Shown: positions 26,726 through 36,647, counted from the stretch's first letter. The stretch: 64,000 nt of DNA from an uncultured Pseudomonadota bacterium (GCA_937920275.1 CALGVD010000006.1:1-64000); one strand, 5' to 3'. Numbers and translations are program-made. The notes: generated from the sequence alone by a model not told the origin.

Positions 26726-27312
26726 CCCGCCCAGGCGCGCACCGCGCCGGTGTCGAGATGCACGAACGCGGAACGGCGGTAGTAGCCCACCCCGCCACGG
26801 CCCGCCGACACGGCGACATCGCGCAGCGCCGCGCAATCGATGCCCTGCAGCCGCACGTCGATCGCGCGACCCTGCATGTGCAAGCTCTTGCGCGCGACGC
26901 CGCCACCACCGGTGCGGCGCAACATCTCGTTGGTATGCGAGGAGCGGAAGCCCGAGATGACCTGAAAACGCGGCTCGACCCCGAGCTTGGCGGCGGCGTC
27001 CGCGAGCCAGTCGAACAACGCCGGGTCGATACGCCCGGCTTCGTTGGCGCGATGGTCGCGCAGCAACCACTGCAACTTCTCGAGCGAACCGCCGATCAGC
27101 CCGGTGGCATCGCGGTAGGCGAGCTGCAGGGATTCGGAGGTGTGGGTGTTGACGAGCTCGATCCAGCGCGTGAGCGCGCGTCCACCCGACTGCACGGCAG
27201 GGATCAGCGGCTCGGCTTCGGCTGAACGGGGGATCGGACACAGCACGGTTCCCACGGCGGCAGCACCAAGCATCAGGAAACGACGGCGATCGGATCTCGT
27301 AGGTGGCGTCAT
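26722..27312 (-). CDS. YcbK-like DUF882 protein, Tat-exported peptidase M15 relative
   Basis: A 196-aa protein from the ATG at 27312 (MTPPTRSDRRRFLMLG), with GGAA 6 bases upstream. A GTG at 27324 is an alternative. The N-terminus is a twin-arginine signal (RSDRRRFLMLGAAAVGTVL). The DUF882 domain has RWIELVNTHTSESLQLAYRD, QVISGFRSSHTNEMLR, KSLHMQGRAIDVRL and SAFVHLDTGAVRAW, with the His/Asp/His arrangement of Zn peptidases that cut peptidoglycan cross-bridges. E. coli YcbK/MepK is an endopeptidase of this family; activity here is inferred. Its stop overlaps the likely CTG start of the ComB-like gene. Confidence 0.9.
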   Translation of the reverse strand: MTPPTRSDRRRFLMLGAAAVGTVLCPIPRSAEAEPLIPAVQSGGRALTRWIELVNTHTSESLQLAYRDATGLIGGSLEKLQWLLRDHRANEAGRIDPALFDWLADAAAKLGVEPRFQVISGFRSSHTNEMLRRTGGGGVARKSLHMQGRAIDVRLQGIDCAALRDVAVSAGRGGVGYYRRSAFVHLDTGAVRAWAG

Positions 27313-27459
27313 AGGCTGTTCCACTTTTTCGTCAGAAGTTGAGGGTCTGAGGCCGGCCGTCTTGGACCGTTAAGCCGCGGATGCTCCCAGAGACGGACCC
27401 GCGGGGCAACCCCCGACCTTAAATCCACGCCGCGACGGAACTTCCGGCGGCCGCGACGG

Positions 27460-28662
27460 TCAGCGATCGATGCGCATGACTTGGCCGCGGTCGCCAGGCT
27501 CGAGGTTTGCCGACACCACCGTCGCCCTCGGGAAAAAATTGAACTCCGAGGCGCTCGCCCAGGTGTAGGCGCCCATCGCACGACCGACCACGAGATCGCC
27601 CTCGTCGAGCAAGGGCAACGAGAGATTCTCGGCGATCACATCGATGCTGTCGCAGGTCGGACCCGCGAGCACGGCAGGTTCGCGTTTGCCGCCGCGCTTG
27701 AGCGCTTCGAGCGGGTAGCGCGCGTGGTCGAACAACTGGCCGCTATAGGACCCGTACAAGCCGTCGTCCAAGTAATACCACCAACGACCCTCGCGCCGCG
27801 CGCGGCCCATCACACTCGCCACGCCGATGGCCGAGGGTCCGGCGATGTAGCGACCGGGCTCGGCGATCACACGGACCCGCTTCGGCAACTTCGCGAGCGC
27901 TGCCCGCAACGGCGCGCAGAAGTAGCCGATCTCCGGGGCGCGCGTGCCGTAGTCGATGGGGAACCCACCACCGATGTCGAGGGTGTCGCAAGGTCCGAGC
28001 CGTTCGCGCCGCGCAGCCGCGAGCAGCTTGCCGCAGACCTCGATGGCCTCGACATGCTTACCCGGATCCGGCGCCTGCGAACCGACATGGAACGACAATC
28101 CTTGGATCGTGAGCCCGAGGTCTTGGGCGCGACGCGCGAGCGGCAACAATTGCTCAGGGTCGCAGCCGAACTTACGCGAGAGATCCGACACCGCACCCGG
28201 GCTGCGGAAGGAGACCCGCAACAGCAGGGCCGCACGGTCGGCGTAGGGCACGAACTTGCGCAGCTCGTCGGGGTTGTCGGCCACGAACACGCGCACCCCG
28301 CGATCGAGCGCGGCGCGGATGTCGATATCCCGCTTGATGGGGTGGGTGTGGATGCAGAGCGCCGGATCGACGCCCATGCGCGCGACCAGCTCGACCTCGC
28401 CGGTGGTCGCAAGATCGAGAAAACCACCCTCCCCCAATACCGTGCGCACGACCGCCGGATGCGGCAACGGCTTGAGCGCATAGTGCAGGTCGACCCCGGG
28501 CAACGCCTGCTGCAGCTGCCGGAACTGCCGCCGCACGCGCTCGCAGTCGACGATGAGCAACGGCGATCCGAACTCGGCCACCAAGCGACGGATCTCGCGG
28601 GGCGCGAACGGATCGATGAACGCAGCACGCGCGGGGCGTGTCGCAGGACGGCGGGTCTTCAT
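27460..28662 (-). CDS. Type III PLP-dependent decarboxylase, ornithine/lysine decarboxylase-like
   Basis: A 400-aa alanine-racemase-fold enzyme beginning at the ATG at 28662 (MKTRRPATRPARAAF). The PLP lysine is in VDLHYALKPLPHPAVV. Other family motifs are GLSFHVGSQAPDP, DTLDIGGGFPIDYG, VIAEPGRYIAGPS (phosphate binding), GPTCDSIDVIAENLSLP (the catalytic Cys) and DEGDLVVGRAMGAYTWASAS. This set is shared by eukaryotic-type ornithine decarboxylase and bacterial L/ODC enzymes, which make putrescine or cadaverine. Substrate choice cannot be read with certainty. It lies 34 bases after the sua5-type gene on the same strand. Confidence 0.88.
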   Translation of the reverse strand: MKTRRPATRPARAAFIDPFAPREIRRLVAEFGSPLLIVDCERVRRQFRQLQQALPGVDLHYALKPLPHPAVVRTVLGEGGFLDLATTGEVELVARMGVDPALCIHTHPIKRDIDIRAALDRGVRVFVADNPDELRKFVPYADRAALLLRVSFRSPGAVSDLSRKFGCDPEQLLPLARRAQDLGLTIQGLSFHVGSQAPDPGKHVEAIEVCGKLLAAARRERLGPCDTLDIGGGFPIDYGTRAPEIGYFCAPLRAALAKLPKRVRVIAEPGRYIAGPSAIGVASVMGRARREGRWWYYLDDGLYGSYSGQLFDHARYPLEALKRGGKREPAVLAGPTCDSIDVIAENLSLPLLDEGDLVVGRAMGAYTWASASEFNFFPRATVVSANLEPGDRGQVMRIDR

Positions 28663-28696
28663 GGAGCGCGATGTTTGCACGATGGAGGCAGTGCGC

Positions 28697-29638
28697 CTAG
28701 CGGAACGTGGCGGCGGCACGGGCCAGACGATCGCGTACGGCCTCCCACTCGGGCGTCGCCGGCGCCTCCTCGACCAGCAGACGGTCGACGCCACGCGCAT
28801 CGAGTCTGCGCAGGTCCGCATAGAGCGCGCGCCCGTAGGTCGCCGCATCGCAGCCGGGCGGACATCCGAGCGTCGCCACCCGCAGGCCCTCAGCCGTCGC
28901 GCGCGCGACGGCCTCGGCAAGACCGCCGGCGGGCACCAGTTCGAGAGGCGTGCGCGGCGCGTAATGCTGCGCGGTGCTGCCGGGGACACGCGGCGCAGAC
29001 GCGGCGGCGACGCCCACCACCGGCGTGCCGAGCACGGCCTCGATCTCCGCGCGACCGATCACACCGGGACGCAGCAGCTGTGGCACTGGCCCGAGCAACG
29101 AAATGATGGTCGACTCGAGACCGACCTCACAGTCACCGCCTTCGAGGATCACCGCGATGCCTTCCGGGAACTCCTCGCGGACATGCGCGGCACAGGTCGG
29201 TGACACACGACCATAGCGGTTCGCCGAGGGCGCTGCGATGCCGCCGCCGAAGGCGCGCAGCAAGGCCTGCGCGACCGGATGGGATGGCACGCGGATGGCG
29301 ATCGAGTCCTGACCGCCGGTCAATTCATCCGGTACGCCGGGCGCCCGCCGCAACACCAGCGTCAGAGGACCGGGCCAAAAGTGCGCCGCAAGCACCTGCG
29401 CGGCGGGGGGTACCTCGACGACCCACTCCGGCAGCGCTGCGGCGTCGGCGAGGTGCAGGATCAAAGGATGGTCGGTCGGACGGTTCTTGAGCGCGTAGAT
29501 CTTGCGCAGCGCAAGCGGATTGCGCGCGTCGGCGCCGAGACCGTAGACGGTCTCGGTCGGCATCGCCACCAGCCCACCCGCGCGCAACGCGACGACGGCA
29601 GCGGCGAGATCGGGCGCGGCACCCACGGTGGCGTTCAT
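28697..29638 (-). CDS. L-threonylcarbamoyladenylate synthase, Sua5 type
   Basis: A 313-aa enzyme making threonylcarbamoyl-AMP for the universal t6A37 modification of ANN-decoding tRNAs. The YrdC domain shows LVAMPTETVYGLGADARNPL, IYALKNRPTDHPLILHL, HFWPGPLTLVLRR, IAIRVPSHPVAQALLRAFGG and APSANRYGRVSPT. A linker with PGSTAQHYAPRTPLELV leads to the C-terminal Sua5 domain, so this is the two-domain form rather than short TsaC. It is followed by the decarboxylase gene and is divergent from the MttB-family gene. Confidence 0.94.
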   Translation of the reverse strand: MNATVGAAPDLAAAVVALRAGGLVAMPTETVYGLGADARNPLALRKIYALKNRPTDHPLILHLADAAALPEWVVEVPPAAQVLAAHFWPGPLTLVLRRAPGVPDELTGGQDSIAIRVPSHPVAQALLRAFGGGIAAPSANRYGRVSPTCAAHVREEFPEGIAVILEGGDCEVGLESTIISLLGPVPQLLRPGVIGRAEIEAVLGTPVVGVAAASAPRVPGSTAQHYAPRTPLELVPAGGLAEAVARATAEGLRVATLGCPPGCDAATYGRALYADLRRLDARGVDRLLVEEAPATPEWEAVRDRLARAAATFR

Positions 29639-29866
29639 GGTCGCAGTCTATCGCTGAACGCCACTGCGGTGGACGCGTGGTGATCGATGCGCAGACCGCC
29701 CCGTGCCCGTACCGCGTCGGTTGACAGCCCATCGCCCGACCTTCAGTGTCTGCCCTCCTCCCAGACTGAGCCGGTATCCCGCTTTGAAGCGCTCGCACCT
29801 CCGACGGTGGGTCGACACCCAAAATACCGGCCTCGCGACCGCGGCGCACCCGCGTCTCGAGAACGC

Positions 29867-31432
29867 ATGAGCGGCGACGCCCCGCAAGGCGGCGAGGCAG
29901 CCGCGATCGGTCCGCGACGCAGCCGTGACGCGCGGCGCGCCGAACGCAGCCGTCAGGGTGCCGTCCAGCTCGGCTACATCCGTCGCAGGATCCCGGCAGT
30001 CGAACTGCTGCACAACGAAGCGATCGAGATCATCGAACACAACGCCGAGACGCTGCTGCAGGAGATCGGCGTCGAGTTCCGGCGCGACCCCGAGTCGCTG
30101 CGCCTGTGGCGCGCGGCGGGCGCAGATGTGCAGGGCGAGCGGGTGCGGATACCGCGCGGTCTCTGCCGTACCTTGCTCAAGACGGCACCCGCGTCCTTCG
30201 AGGTGCATGCGCGCAACCCGGCGCGCACCGTGCGCTTCGGCGGCGATGCGATGGTGTTCTCGCCGGTGGGCGGACCGCCCTTCGTGACCGATCTCGAGCG
30301 CGGTCGGCGCTATGCCACGCTCGAGGACCTCGTGAACTTCATCAAGCTCGCGCATATGGCGCCCGCGATCCATTTCTCGGGCGGCAGCGCCTGCGAGCCG
30401 ATGGACATCCCCGCCGGCAAACGGCATCTCGATGTGCAGTACGCCTATTTCCGGTACAGCGACCAGGCCTGCGAAGGCACGCCCGAGACCCCGGGGCACG
30501 CCGCGGATGCCGTGCGCATGGCCGAAGTGCTCTTCGGCACGGGCTTCGTCGACTCGCATACCGTGCTGCTCGGCAACATCAACTCCAACTCGCCGCTGAC
30601 CTTCGATGGCCGCATGCTCGGCGCGCTGCGCGAGTTCGCCGGCCACAACCAAGGGACGATCATCGTGCCCGCCGTGCTCGCGGGCGCGATGGGCCCGGTG
30701 ACGCCCGCGGGCTGCATGTCCGAGATCCTCGCCGAGACGCTCGCCGGCATGGCGCTCACACAGCTCGTTCGTCCGGGCGCACCGGTGATCATGGGTTCGT
30801 TCGTGGGCGCGGTGTCGATGCGCACCGGCTCACCGACCTTCGGCACCCCCGAGGCGACGCAGATGATCTTCGCCACTGCGCAGCTTGCGCGACGGCTCGG
30901 CGTGCCCTGTCGCAGCGGCGGCTCGTTGTGCGCCTCGAAAGTAGCGGATGCGCAGGCGGGCTACGAGAGCGCGCACACGCTGCTGCCCACGGTGCTCGCG
31001 GGCGTACATCTCGTCACGCATGCGGCGGGCTGGCTCGAGTCCGGTCTCGTCGCAAGCTACGAGAAGTTCGTGATGGACGCCGATCAACTCGCGATGATGC
31101 AATCGCTCGCCGCCGGTATGGACCTCACCGAACGCGGCCAAGCGATGGACGCCCTCCGTGAAGTCGGTCCCGGAAGCCATTTCTTGGGCGCGACGCACAC
31201 GCTTGCCCACTTCGAGCATGCGTTCCACCAATCGACGATCGCCGACTATGCGCCCTTCGAGCAGTGGGCAGCGGAAGGCAGCCTCAGCGCCGAACAGCGG
31301 GCGCACGGCGTCTGGAAGCGGATGCTCGCCGAGTATGCCGATCCCGGCCTCGATCCGGCCGTCGACGAGGCGCTGCGCGAGTTCGTCGAGCGGCGGCGCG
31401 CCGAGCTCGGCGATGCGGTGGAGGAGGACTGA
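29867..31432 (+). CDS. Trimethylamine methyltransferase (MttB) superfamily protein, non-pyrrolysine type
   Basis: A 521-aa protein from the ATG at 29867 (MSGDAPQGGEAAA; GAGA 6 bases upstream). The TIM-barrel family is recognisable in LLHNEAIEIIEHNAETLLQE, IGVEFRRDPESLRLWRAAGA, FGGDAMVFSPVGGPPFVTDL, LVNFIKLAHMAPAIHFSGG and GAPVIMGSFVGAVSMRTGSP. MttB enzymes move methyl groups from quaternary or tertiary amines to a corrinoid protein. True MttB has an in-frame UAG for pyrrolysine; this gene has none, like glycine-betaine (MtgB)-type members. No corrinoid-protein gene is adjacent. Substrate is unknown. Its 3' end faces DUF72. Confidence 0.85.
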   Translation: MSGDAPQGGEAAAIGPRRSRDARRAERSRQGAVQLGYIRRRIPAVELLHNEAIEIIEHNAETLLQEIGVEFRRDPESLRLWRAAGADVQGERVRIPRGLCRTLLKTAPASFEVHARNPARTVRFGGDAMVFSPVGGPPFVTDLERGRRYATLEDLVNFIKLAHMAPAIHFSGGSACEPMDIPAGKRHLDVQYAYFRYSDQACEGTPETPGHAADAVRMAEVLFGTGFVDSHTVLLGNINSNSPLTFDGRMLGALREFAGHNQGTIIVPAVLAGAMGPVTPAGCMSEILAETLAGMALTQLVRPGAPVIMGSFVGAVSMRTGSPTFGTPEATQMIFATAQLARRLGVPCRSGGSLCASKVADAQAGYESAHTLLPTVLAGVHLVTHAAGWLESGLVASYEKFVMDADQLAMMQSLAAGMDLTERGQAMDALREVGPGSHFLGATHTLAHFEHAFHQSTIADYAPFEQWAAEGSLSAEQRAHGVWKRMLAEYADPGLDPAVDEALREFVERRRAELGDAVEED

Positions 31433-31442
31433 GCGTCGCGAG

Positions 31443-32432
31443 TCATGCGACCGGGTCATCCGCCGACTGTCGTGCCAACGCCTCGATGGACAGCGGAGCG
31501 GACCCTTCGGCCTTGTTGTTGACGATGACCAACGATCCCCGGCCGCGCGACGCGGCCGCCCGCAGCAGCGCCGCGATCCGGCCGCGGGCATCGGGGTCGG
31601 GTTCGACCAAGCGATCGAACGGCGCGTAGGTCGCGCGGGCCTCGTCGTAGGCGCGATCGCGGCGCAACAACCAGCGGATCACGAGCGGCCCTGCGCCGAT
31701 CGGATCGCGCTCGGGATCGACGCCCTGAGCGTCCACGGACGGCATACGCGGATGGGCGCAGAGTCCGTGCACCGCACCGGCATCGGCGAGCAGGGCGTGA
31801 TAATCGGCCCCGAGCACGAACGGATCGCGCCATTCGCAGGCGTAGCAGGGCCCGCGCGGCAAGCCGCGCAAGAACGCTGAGAGCCGATCGAGCAGCAGCG
31901 CGCGGTGACGCTGCACGCGCTCGCCGAGCGGCGAGAACTGGAAGAGGACGACCCCCAAGCGCTCGCCGAGCAGTCGGCGGGCCGGGTCGATGACCACGCG
32001 GGTGGCGTAGTCGGCATCGAGGAAGGCCTCGGGGGTGTCGCCCAAGAACGCCGGGCGTCGTGCGCTGCGTGGCGTCGTGAGCGCGGCATGCGCCTTCATG
32101 AGGAAACGGAAATCCGCGGGCACCGAGTCCGCCATGCGCTCGAGCGTGAGCGGGTCGAGCGGCGCGTAGAAACTGCGATCGACCCCCACCGCCCGAAGCA
32201 ACGGGTGGCGCGCGTAGGCGGCAAGCCCCTGCCGAGCGAGTGCGCCCTCGTCGTACACCCCGTCGTAGACGATGCCGGCCCAGCCCGGGAACGACCAGGT
32301 GGAGGTCCCGAAGCGCAGGCTGGTCGGCAACTTCGCCGCGAGTGCTGCGAGCGCTGGATCGGCGGGTTGCGCAGCGATGGCGGCCCGGGCGCCGCCACCG
32401 AACAGATCGGGCTGCGCGTCGGACCCGCTCAA
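31443..32432 (-). CDS. DUF72 (YecE-like) domain protein
   Basis: A 329-aa TIM-barrel protein of unknown function. Conserved family parts are LRFGTSTWSFPGWAGIVYDG, YARHPLLRAVGVDRSFYAP, DFRFLMKAHAALTTP, LGVVLFQFSPLGERV, YACEWRDPFVLGADYHALL and SLVIVNNKAEGSAPLSIEAL. The start appears to be a TTG at 32432 that overlaps the stop of the upstream kinase gene (TTGA). It is the last gene of the series that begins with the glycine riboswitch. Nothing in the sequence suggests a specific reaction. Confidence 0.87.
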   Translation of the reverse strand: MSGSDAQPDLFGGGARAAIAAQPADPALAALAAKLPTSLRFGTSTWSFPGWAGIVYDGVYDEGALARQGLAAYARHPLLRAVGVDRSFYAPLDPLTLERMADSVPADFRFLMKAHAALTTPRSARRPAFLGDTPEAFLDADYATRVVIDPARRLLGERLGVVLFQFSPLGERVQRHRALLLDRLSAFLRGLPRGPCYACEWRDPFVLGADYHALLADAGAVHGLCAHPRMPSVDAQGVDPERDPIGAGPLVIRWLLRRDRAYDEARATYAPFDRLVEPDPDARGRIAALLRAAASRGRGSLVIVNNKAEGSAPLSIEALARQSADDPVA

Positions 32433-33367
32433 GCCTCGAGCGCGGTGCCGAAGGCCTGATGGTAGAGGCGCGCGAACTCTTCTCGGCCGAAGCGGTGGTT
32501 CTGGGTGCCGTGGTGCGCGATCTTGAGCGACCCCATCAGCGAGGCGATGCGGCCCGTCACCGCCCAATCGAGCCCGCGCTGCAGACCGTAGAGCAATCCG
32601 CCCCGGTACGCATCACCACAGCCGGTGGGATCGGCGATCCGCTCGGGCTTGACCGGCGGGATCTCGATGACGCGGCCGCCGGTGTGGATGTGCGAACCCT
32701 CGCCGCCGCGGGTGACGATCAGCGCCTCGACCCGATCGGCGATGTCGGCGACGGCCCAACCGGTGCGCTCGACCAACAGGCTGGCTTCGTAATCATTGAC
32801 CGCCACCCAGCGCGCCTGGCCGATGAGCGTGCGCAGGTCATCGCCGCCCAAGATCGTCATCGCCTGGCCCGGGTCGAACACGAAGGGGATCTCGGCTTTC
32901 GCGAACTGCGCGGCGTGCTCGAGCATGCCTCGGTGGCTCTCGGGCGCGACGATACCGAGCGTGATGCCCGCGCTGCGCGGGACTTCGTTCAGATGGGCGC
33001 GGTTCATGGCGCCTGGATGGAAGGCCGTGATCTGGTTGTTGGCGGCGTCGGTCGTGATGTAGGCCTGTGCCGTGTACTCGTCCGCGAGCTCGCTCACGAA
33101 TTCCGCGGGCAGCCCGTTGTTCTGCATCCACGCACGATAGGGTCCGAAGTCATGGCCCACCGTCGCCATCACCTTGCCATCGCCGCCCAGCAGCTTGAGG
33201 TTATAGGCGATGTTACCGGCGCAGCCGCCGAAGTTGCGGCGCAGCGCGGGCACCAGGAACGCCACATTGAGCATGTGGATGCGGTCGGCCAGGATGTGGT
33301 CCTTGAACTCGCCTTCGAACACCATCACCGTGTCGTAGGCGATCGAGCCGCAGATCAATGCCGTCAT
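32429..33367 (-). CDS. PfkB-family carbohydrate/nucleoside kinase (adenosine kinase-like)
   Basis: A 312-aa ribokinase-superfamily enzyme. The ATG at 33367 overlaps the dgkA stop (ATGA) and gives MTALICGSIAYDTVMVFEGE. The ribokinase N-terminal substrate region has RRNFGGCAGNIAYNLKLLGG, and the PfkB signature 2 is DPTGCGDAYRGGLLYGL, carrying the catalytic Asp. VIVTRGGEGSHIHTGG is part of the ATP site. Xanthomonads have a close family usually annotated as adenosine kinase or carbohydrate kinase; I cannot assign the acceptor sugar. It is coupled to dgkA upstream and DUF72 downstream. Confidence 0.88.
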   Translation of the reverse strand: MTALICGSIAYDTVMVFEGEFKDHILADRIHMLNVAFLVPALRRNFGGCAGNIAYNLKLLGGDGKVMATVGHDFGPYRAWMQNNGLPAEFVSELADEYTAQAYITTDAANNQITAFHPGAMNRAHLNEVPRSAGITLGIVAPESHRGMLEHAAQFAKAEIPFVFDPGQAMTILGGDDLRTLIGQARWVAVNDYEASLLVERTGWAVADIADRVEALIVTRGGEGSHIHTGGRVIEIPPVKPERIADPTGCGDAYRGGLLYGLQRGLDWAVTGRIASLMGSLKIAHHGTQNHRFGREEFARLYHQAFGTALEA

Positions 33368-33747
33368 ACGAACCTCTCCCAGAGCAGCAGCGCCCATACC
33401 GTCACCAACAACGCGAAAGATGTGAACACCGCCGCCGAACCGATGTCCTTGGCGAGTCCGGAGAGCGCATGACGCTCAAGACCGATGCGATCGACTGTGG
33501 CCTCGATGGCGCTGTTGAGCAGCTCGACGATGAGGATCACGAACAACGGCCCGACCAACAACGCACGCTCGATGCCGTCCTGGCCGAGCCAAAGACCGAC
33601 CGGGAACAGCAGCACGCACAAGGCGAGTTCCTGCCGGAAGGCGGCCTCCTCGCGGAACGCTCCGATGTAACCTTTTGCGGTGTTGCCGAAGGCGCGCCAA
33701 AGGCGGATCAGACCCGTCGGCTTCGGGCGGTCGGTGAGCGGGGCCAT
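33364..33747 (-). CDS. dgkA: Diacylglycerol kinase
   Basis: A 127-aa integral membrane kinase with three predicted helices that phosphorylates diacylglycerol left from membrane-derived turnover. The family signatures are AFREEAAFRQELALCVLLF, VELLNSAIEATVDRIGLERH (active-site Glu and Asn) and LAKDIGSAAVFTSFALLVTV. Length is typical for DgkA. It starts four bases after the gcvPB stop and its own stop overlaps the kinase start, so it appears to be part of the gcv transcription unit. Confidence 0.95.
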   Translation of the reverse strand: MAPLTDRPKPTGLIRLWRAFGNTAKGYIGAFREEAAFRQELALCVLLFPVGLWLGQDGIERALLVGPLFVILIVELLNSAIEATVDRIGLERHALSGLAKDIGSAAVFTSFALLVTVWALLLWERFV

Positions 33748-33751
33748 CCGG

Positions 33752-35233
33752 CTATTGTACCGGCTTCCAGGTCAGTTCGAGATGCTTCGCGGCGCGCACA
33801 TCGTCGAGCCGCCGTACGGGCATCGTGTAGGGCGCAGCTTTCAGCCTCGCGGGATCGGATCGCGCCTCGGCGAGGATCGCGACCATCGCCTCGACGAACC
33901 CATCGAGGGTCTCGCGGCTCTCGGTCTCGGTGGGCTCGATGAGCAGGCACTCCGGGACCAACATCGGGAAATAGGTCGTCGGCGCGTGGATACCGAAATC
34001 GAGCAGCCGCTTGGCGATGTCCATCGCCGTGACGTCGAACTCCTTCGCCTCGCGCCGCAAGGTCAGGATGAACTCGTGGCTCGCCCGTCGCGTGGGATAG
34101 GCGAGTTCGTAGCCTGCATCACGCAGCCGAGCCTGCAGATAGTTCGCATTGAGCGTCGCGAACTCGCCGACGCGGGCCATGCCGTCGCGGCCGAGCATGC
34201 GCATGTAGATGTAGGCGCGCAGCAGCACACCCGCATTGCCCATGAAGGCCGACAGCCGGCCGATGCTCTGCGGACGATCGGTCTCGTCCAGCCATCGATG
34301 ACCTTGCTCGTCGCTCCCGACGAGCGGTACCGGCAGGAACGGCTCGAGGCGCGCGCTGACCCCCACCGCGCCGGCGCCCGGCCCACCGCCGCCATGCGGC
34401 GTCGAGAAGGTCTTGTGCAGGTTCATGTGGATGGCATCGAAACCCATGTCGCCCGGACGCACCTTGCCGAGGATGGCGTTCAGGTTGGCGCCGTCGTAGT
34501 ACAGCAACCCGCCTGCACCGTGCACGATGCGCGCGACCGCCTCGATCTTGCGTTCGAACACCCCGAGCGTGGAGGGATTGGTGAGCATGATGCCCGCGGT
34601 CTTCGGCCCCACCGCCTTCGTCAGCGCATCGAGGTCGACATCGCCCTCGGCATCGACCGGGATCTCTTTGACCGAGCAGCCGCACATGGTGGCGGTCGCG
34701 GGATTGGTGCCATGCGCCGCCGCCGGGACGATGATCTCGTCGCGGGCCAGGTCGCCCCGCGCCCGATGGTAGGCGCGGATCATGGCGACGCCGGCGAACT
34801 CGCCGTGCGCACCGGCCATCGGGCTGAGCGACACCGCCGCCATGCCGGTGACCTCCTTCAACATGTCCTGCAGCTCGGACATGCAACTGAGGAAGCCCTG
34901 TCCGACCGTCGCCGGTGCAAGCGGATGGCGACCGAGGAACTGCGGCAGCATCGCGTACTGGTTACAGGCCTTGGGGTTGTACTTCATCGTGCAGGAACCG
35001 AGCGGGTAGAAGTTCGTGTCGATCGAGAAGTTCAGTTGCGAGAGGCGCGTGAAATGGCGCACCGCATCGAGTTCGCTCACCTCCGGCAGCAGCGGCGCCT
35101 CGCGACGGCGTAGCGCATCCGGTATCGCCGCGCGCCCGATGGCGTCGGCAGAGGGCGCCGGCGGATGCTGGGCTGCAGCGCCGCGTCCGGGCCGCGAGTA
35201 CTCGAAGATCGGCTTTTCAAGCGTCTGGTTCAT
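33752..35233 (-). CDS. gcvPB: Glycine dehydrogenase (decarboxylating) subunit 2
   Basis: The 493-aa PLP-binding half of split P-protein, which decarboxylates glycine and passes the aminomethyl group to lipoyl GcvH. The PLP lysine is in [20 protein letters not shown]. Other signatures are [61 protein letters not shown]-like [20 protein letters not shown] and [20 protein letters not shown]. It follows gcvPA by about 36 bases. The two-subunit form is usual in many gammaproteobacteria outside the enterics. Confidence 0.96.
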   Translation of the reverse strand: MNQTLEKPIFEYSRPGRGAAAQHPPAPSADAIGRAAIPDALRRREAPLLPEVSELDAVRHFTRLSQLNFSIDTNFYPLGSCTMKYNPKACNQYAMLPQFLGRHPLAPATVGQGFLSCMSELQDMLKEVTGMAAVSLSPMAGAHGEFAGVAMIRAYHRARGDLARDEIIVPAAAHGTNPATATMCGCSVKEIPVDAEGDVDLDALTKAVGPKTAGIMLTNPSTLGVFERKIEAVARIVHGAGGLLYYDGANLNAILGKVRPGDMGFDAIHMNLHKTFSTPHGGGGPGAGAVGVSARLEPFLPVPLVGSDEQGHRWLDETDRPQSIGRLSAFMGNAGVLLRAYIYMRMLGRDGMARVGEFATLNANYLQARLRDAGYELAYPTRRASHEFILTLRREAKEFDVTAMDIAKRLLDFGIHAPTTYFPMLVPECLLIEPTETESRETLDGFVEAMVAILAEARSDPARLKAAPYTMPVRRLDDVRAAKHLELTWKPVQ

Positions 35234-35269
35234 GACAAGTTCTCCGTGAGGATCAGCGCTGCGCGCGGC

Positions 35270-36643
35270 TCAGGCTGCACGCAGCGCCTCGAGCGCCCGA
35301 CCGAGCGCTGCGGCGTAACGTTCGATGTCGGCGTCGGTCTTGGTCTCGGTCGCACAGACGAGCAGCGCGTGGCCGAGCTCGGGGTAGTCCGCGGCGAGAT
35401 CGAGCCCGCCCAGGATGCCCTCGGCTTCGAGCGCACGCAGCACGCCTGCAACGGGCCGGTCGATCCGCAGCACAGCCTCGTGGAAGTGCGCCCCGGCGAA
35501 CGCCGGTCGGACTCCCTGCAGGGTCGACAAGGCCGCGACCAGCTGCGCGGTGCGCGTCATCGACGCCTCGGCGACGCGCGCGAGCCCTGTCGGACCGAGC
35601 AAGGTCATGTAGAGGGTGGCCGCCGTCATCAACAGCCCTTGGTTGGTGCAGATGTTGGAGGTGGCCTTGCCACGCCGGATGTGCTGCTCGCGCGCTTGCA
35701 AGGTGAGCGTGTATCCAGTGCGACCCTCGAGATCGACGGTGCGCCCGACGATGCGGCCCGGCATCGATCGCACATGCGCCATGCGGGTCGTCATGAACCC
35801 GAAGTAGGGTCCTCCCGAAGACAACGGCACGCCGAGCGGCTGGCCCTCGCCGACGCAGATGTCTGCGCCGCGGGTGCCCCACTCGCCGGGCGGCTTGAGC
35901 AACGCCAGCGAGGTCGGATTGACGACCGCGATCACCATCATGCCGAGTGCATGGGCCTGATCGGTGAGCGCATCGACATCCTCCAGACGACCGAAGAAGT
36001 TCGGTTGCTGGATGACCACTGCAGCGATGTCCTCACCCGCGTACGCCGCGAGTGCCGCGGGGTCGATGCTGCCCGTGTCGGACAAGCACGGGATCGTCTC
36101 GAAGCGCAGTCCTTGACCGCCCGCGGTGTTCCGCGCCACCTGCCGATAGCGGGGGTTGACCGTCGTCGGCAGAAGCACGCGCTGACTGTTCGATCGACGA
36201 TGCGCCCGCACCGCCATCAGCGCCGCCTCGGCGACCGCTGAACCGCCGTCGTAGAGCGAGGCGTTCGAGACCTCGAGCCCGGTCAGGCTAGAGATCATGG
36301 TCTGGTACTCGTGGATGAGCTGCAAAGTGCCCTGACTGGCCTCGGCCTGATAAGGGGTATACGCGCTGTAGAACTCGCCGCGTGTGGCGATCGCCCATAC
36401 CGCGGCAGGGATATGGTGCTCGTAGGCGCCGCCGCCCAAGAACGACAGCGGTTGGCCGTCCTGGCGCGCCCGTTCGGACATCAAGCGGCCGATCTCCATC
36501 TCCGAAAGGCCGGGCGGGATGCCCGCGAGGCCCTGCACGCGCAGACCCGCGGGGATCTCGTCGAACAACGCCTCGATGGAGGGTGCGCCGATCGCTGCAA
36601 GCATGAGGCGGACATCCTCTTCGGTGTGCGGGATGAACGGCAC
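35270..36643 (-). CDS. gcvPA: Glycine dehydrogenase (decarboxylating) subunit 1
   Basis: The 457-aa partner subunit of split P-protein. It starts at the GTG at 36643 ([20 protein letters not shown]), four bases after the gcvH stop; TGAGG lies just upstream. Signatures are [75 protein letters not shown] and [20 protein letters not shown]. It lacks the PLP lysine, which is on gcvPB, as expected. An open frame to 36790 runs into gcvH and is not the start. Confidence 0.96.
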   Translation of the reverse strand: MPFIPHTEEDVRLMLAAIGAPSIEALFDEIPAGLRVQGLAGIPPGLSEMEIGRLMSERARQDGQPLSFLGGGAYEHHIPAAVWAIATRGEFYSAYTPYQAEASQGTLQLIHEYQTMISSLTGLEVSNASLYDGGSAVAEAALMAVRAHRRSNSQRVLLPTTVNPRYRQVARNTAGGQGLRFETIPCLSDTGSIDPAALAAYAGEDIAAVVIQQPNFFGRLEDVDALTDQAHALGMMVIAVVNPTSLALLKPPGEWGTRGADICVGEGQPLGVPLSSGGPYFGFMTTRMAHVRSMPGRIVGRTVDLEGRTGYTLTLQAREQHIRRGKATSNICTNQGLLMTAATLYMTLLGPTGLARVAEASMTRTAQLVAALSTLQGVRPAFAGAHFHEAVLRIDRPVAGVLRALEAEGILGGLDLAADYPELGHALLVCATETKTDADIERYAAALGRALEALRAA

Positions 36644-36647
36644 GGCC

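Noticed and set aside
27481-29106. Long plus-strand open frame opposite the decarboxylase and Sua5 genes
   Set aside because: It is the antisense of two well-conserved genes and crosses their junction; its translation has no recognisable domain.
29867-31432. Pyrrolysine-dependent MttB
   Set aside because: No in-frame TAG occurs in the gene and no pyl genes are nearby, so it is the non-pyrrolysine branch.
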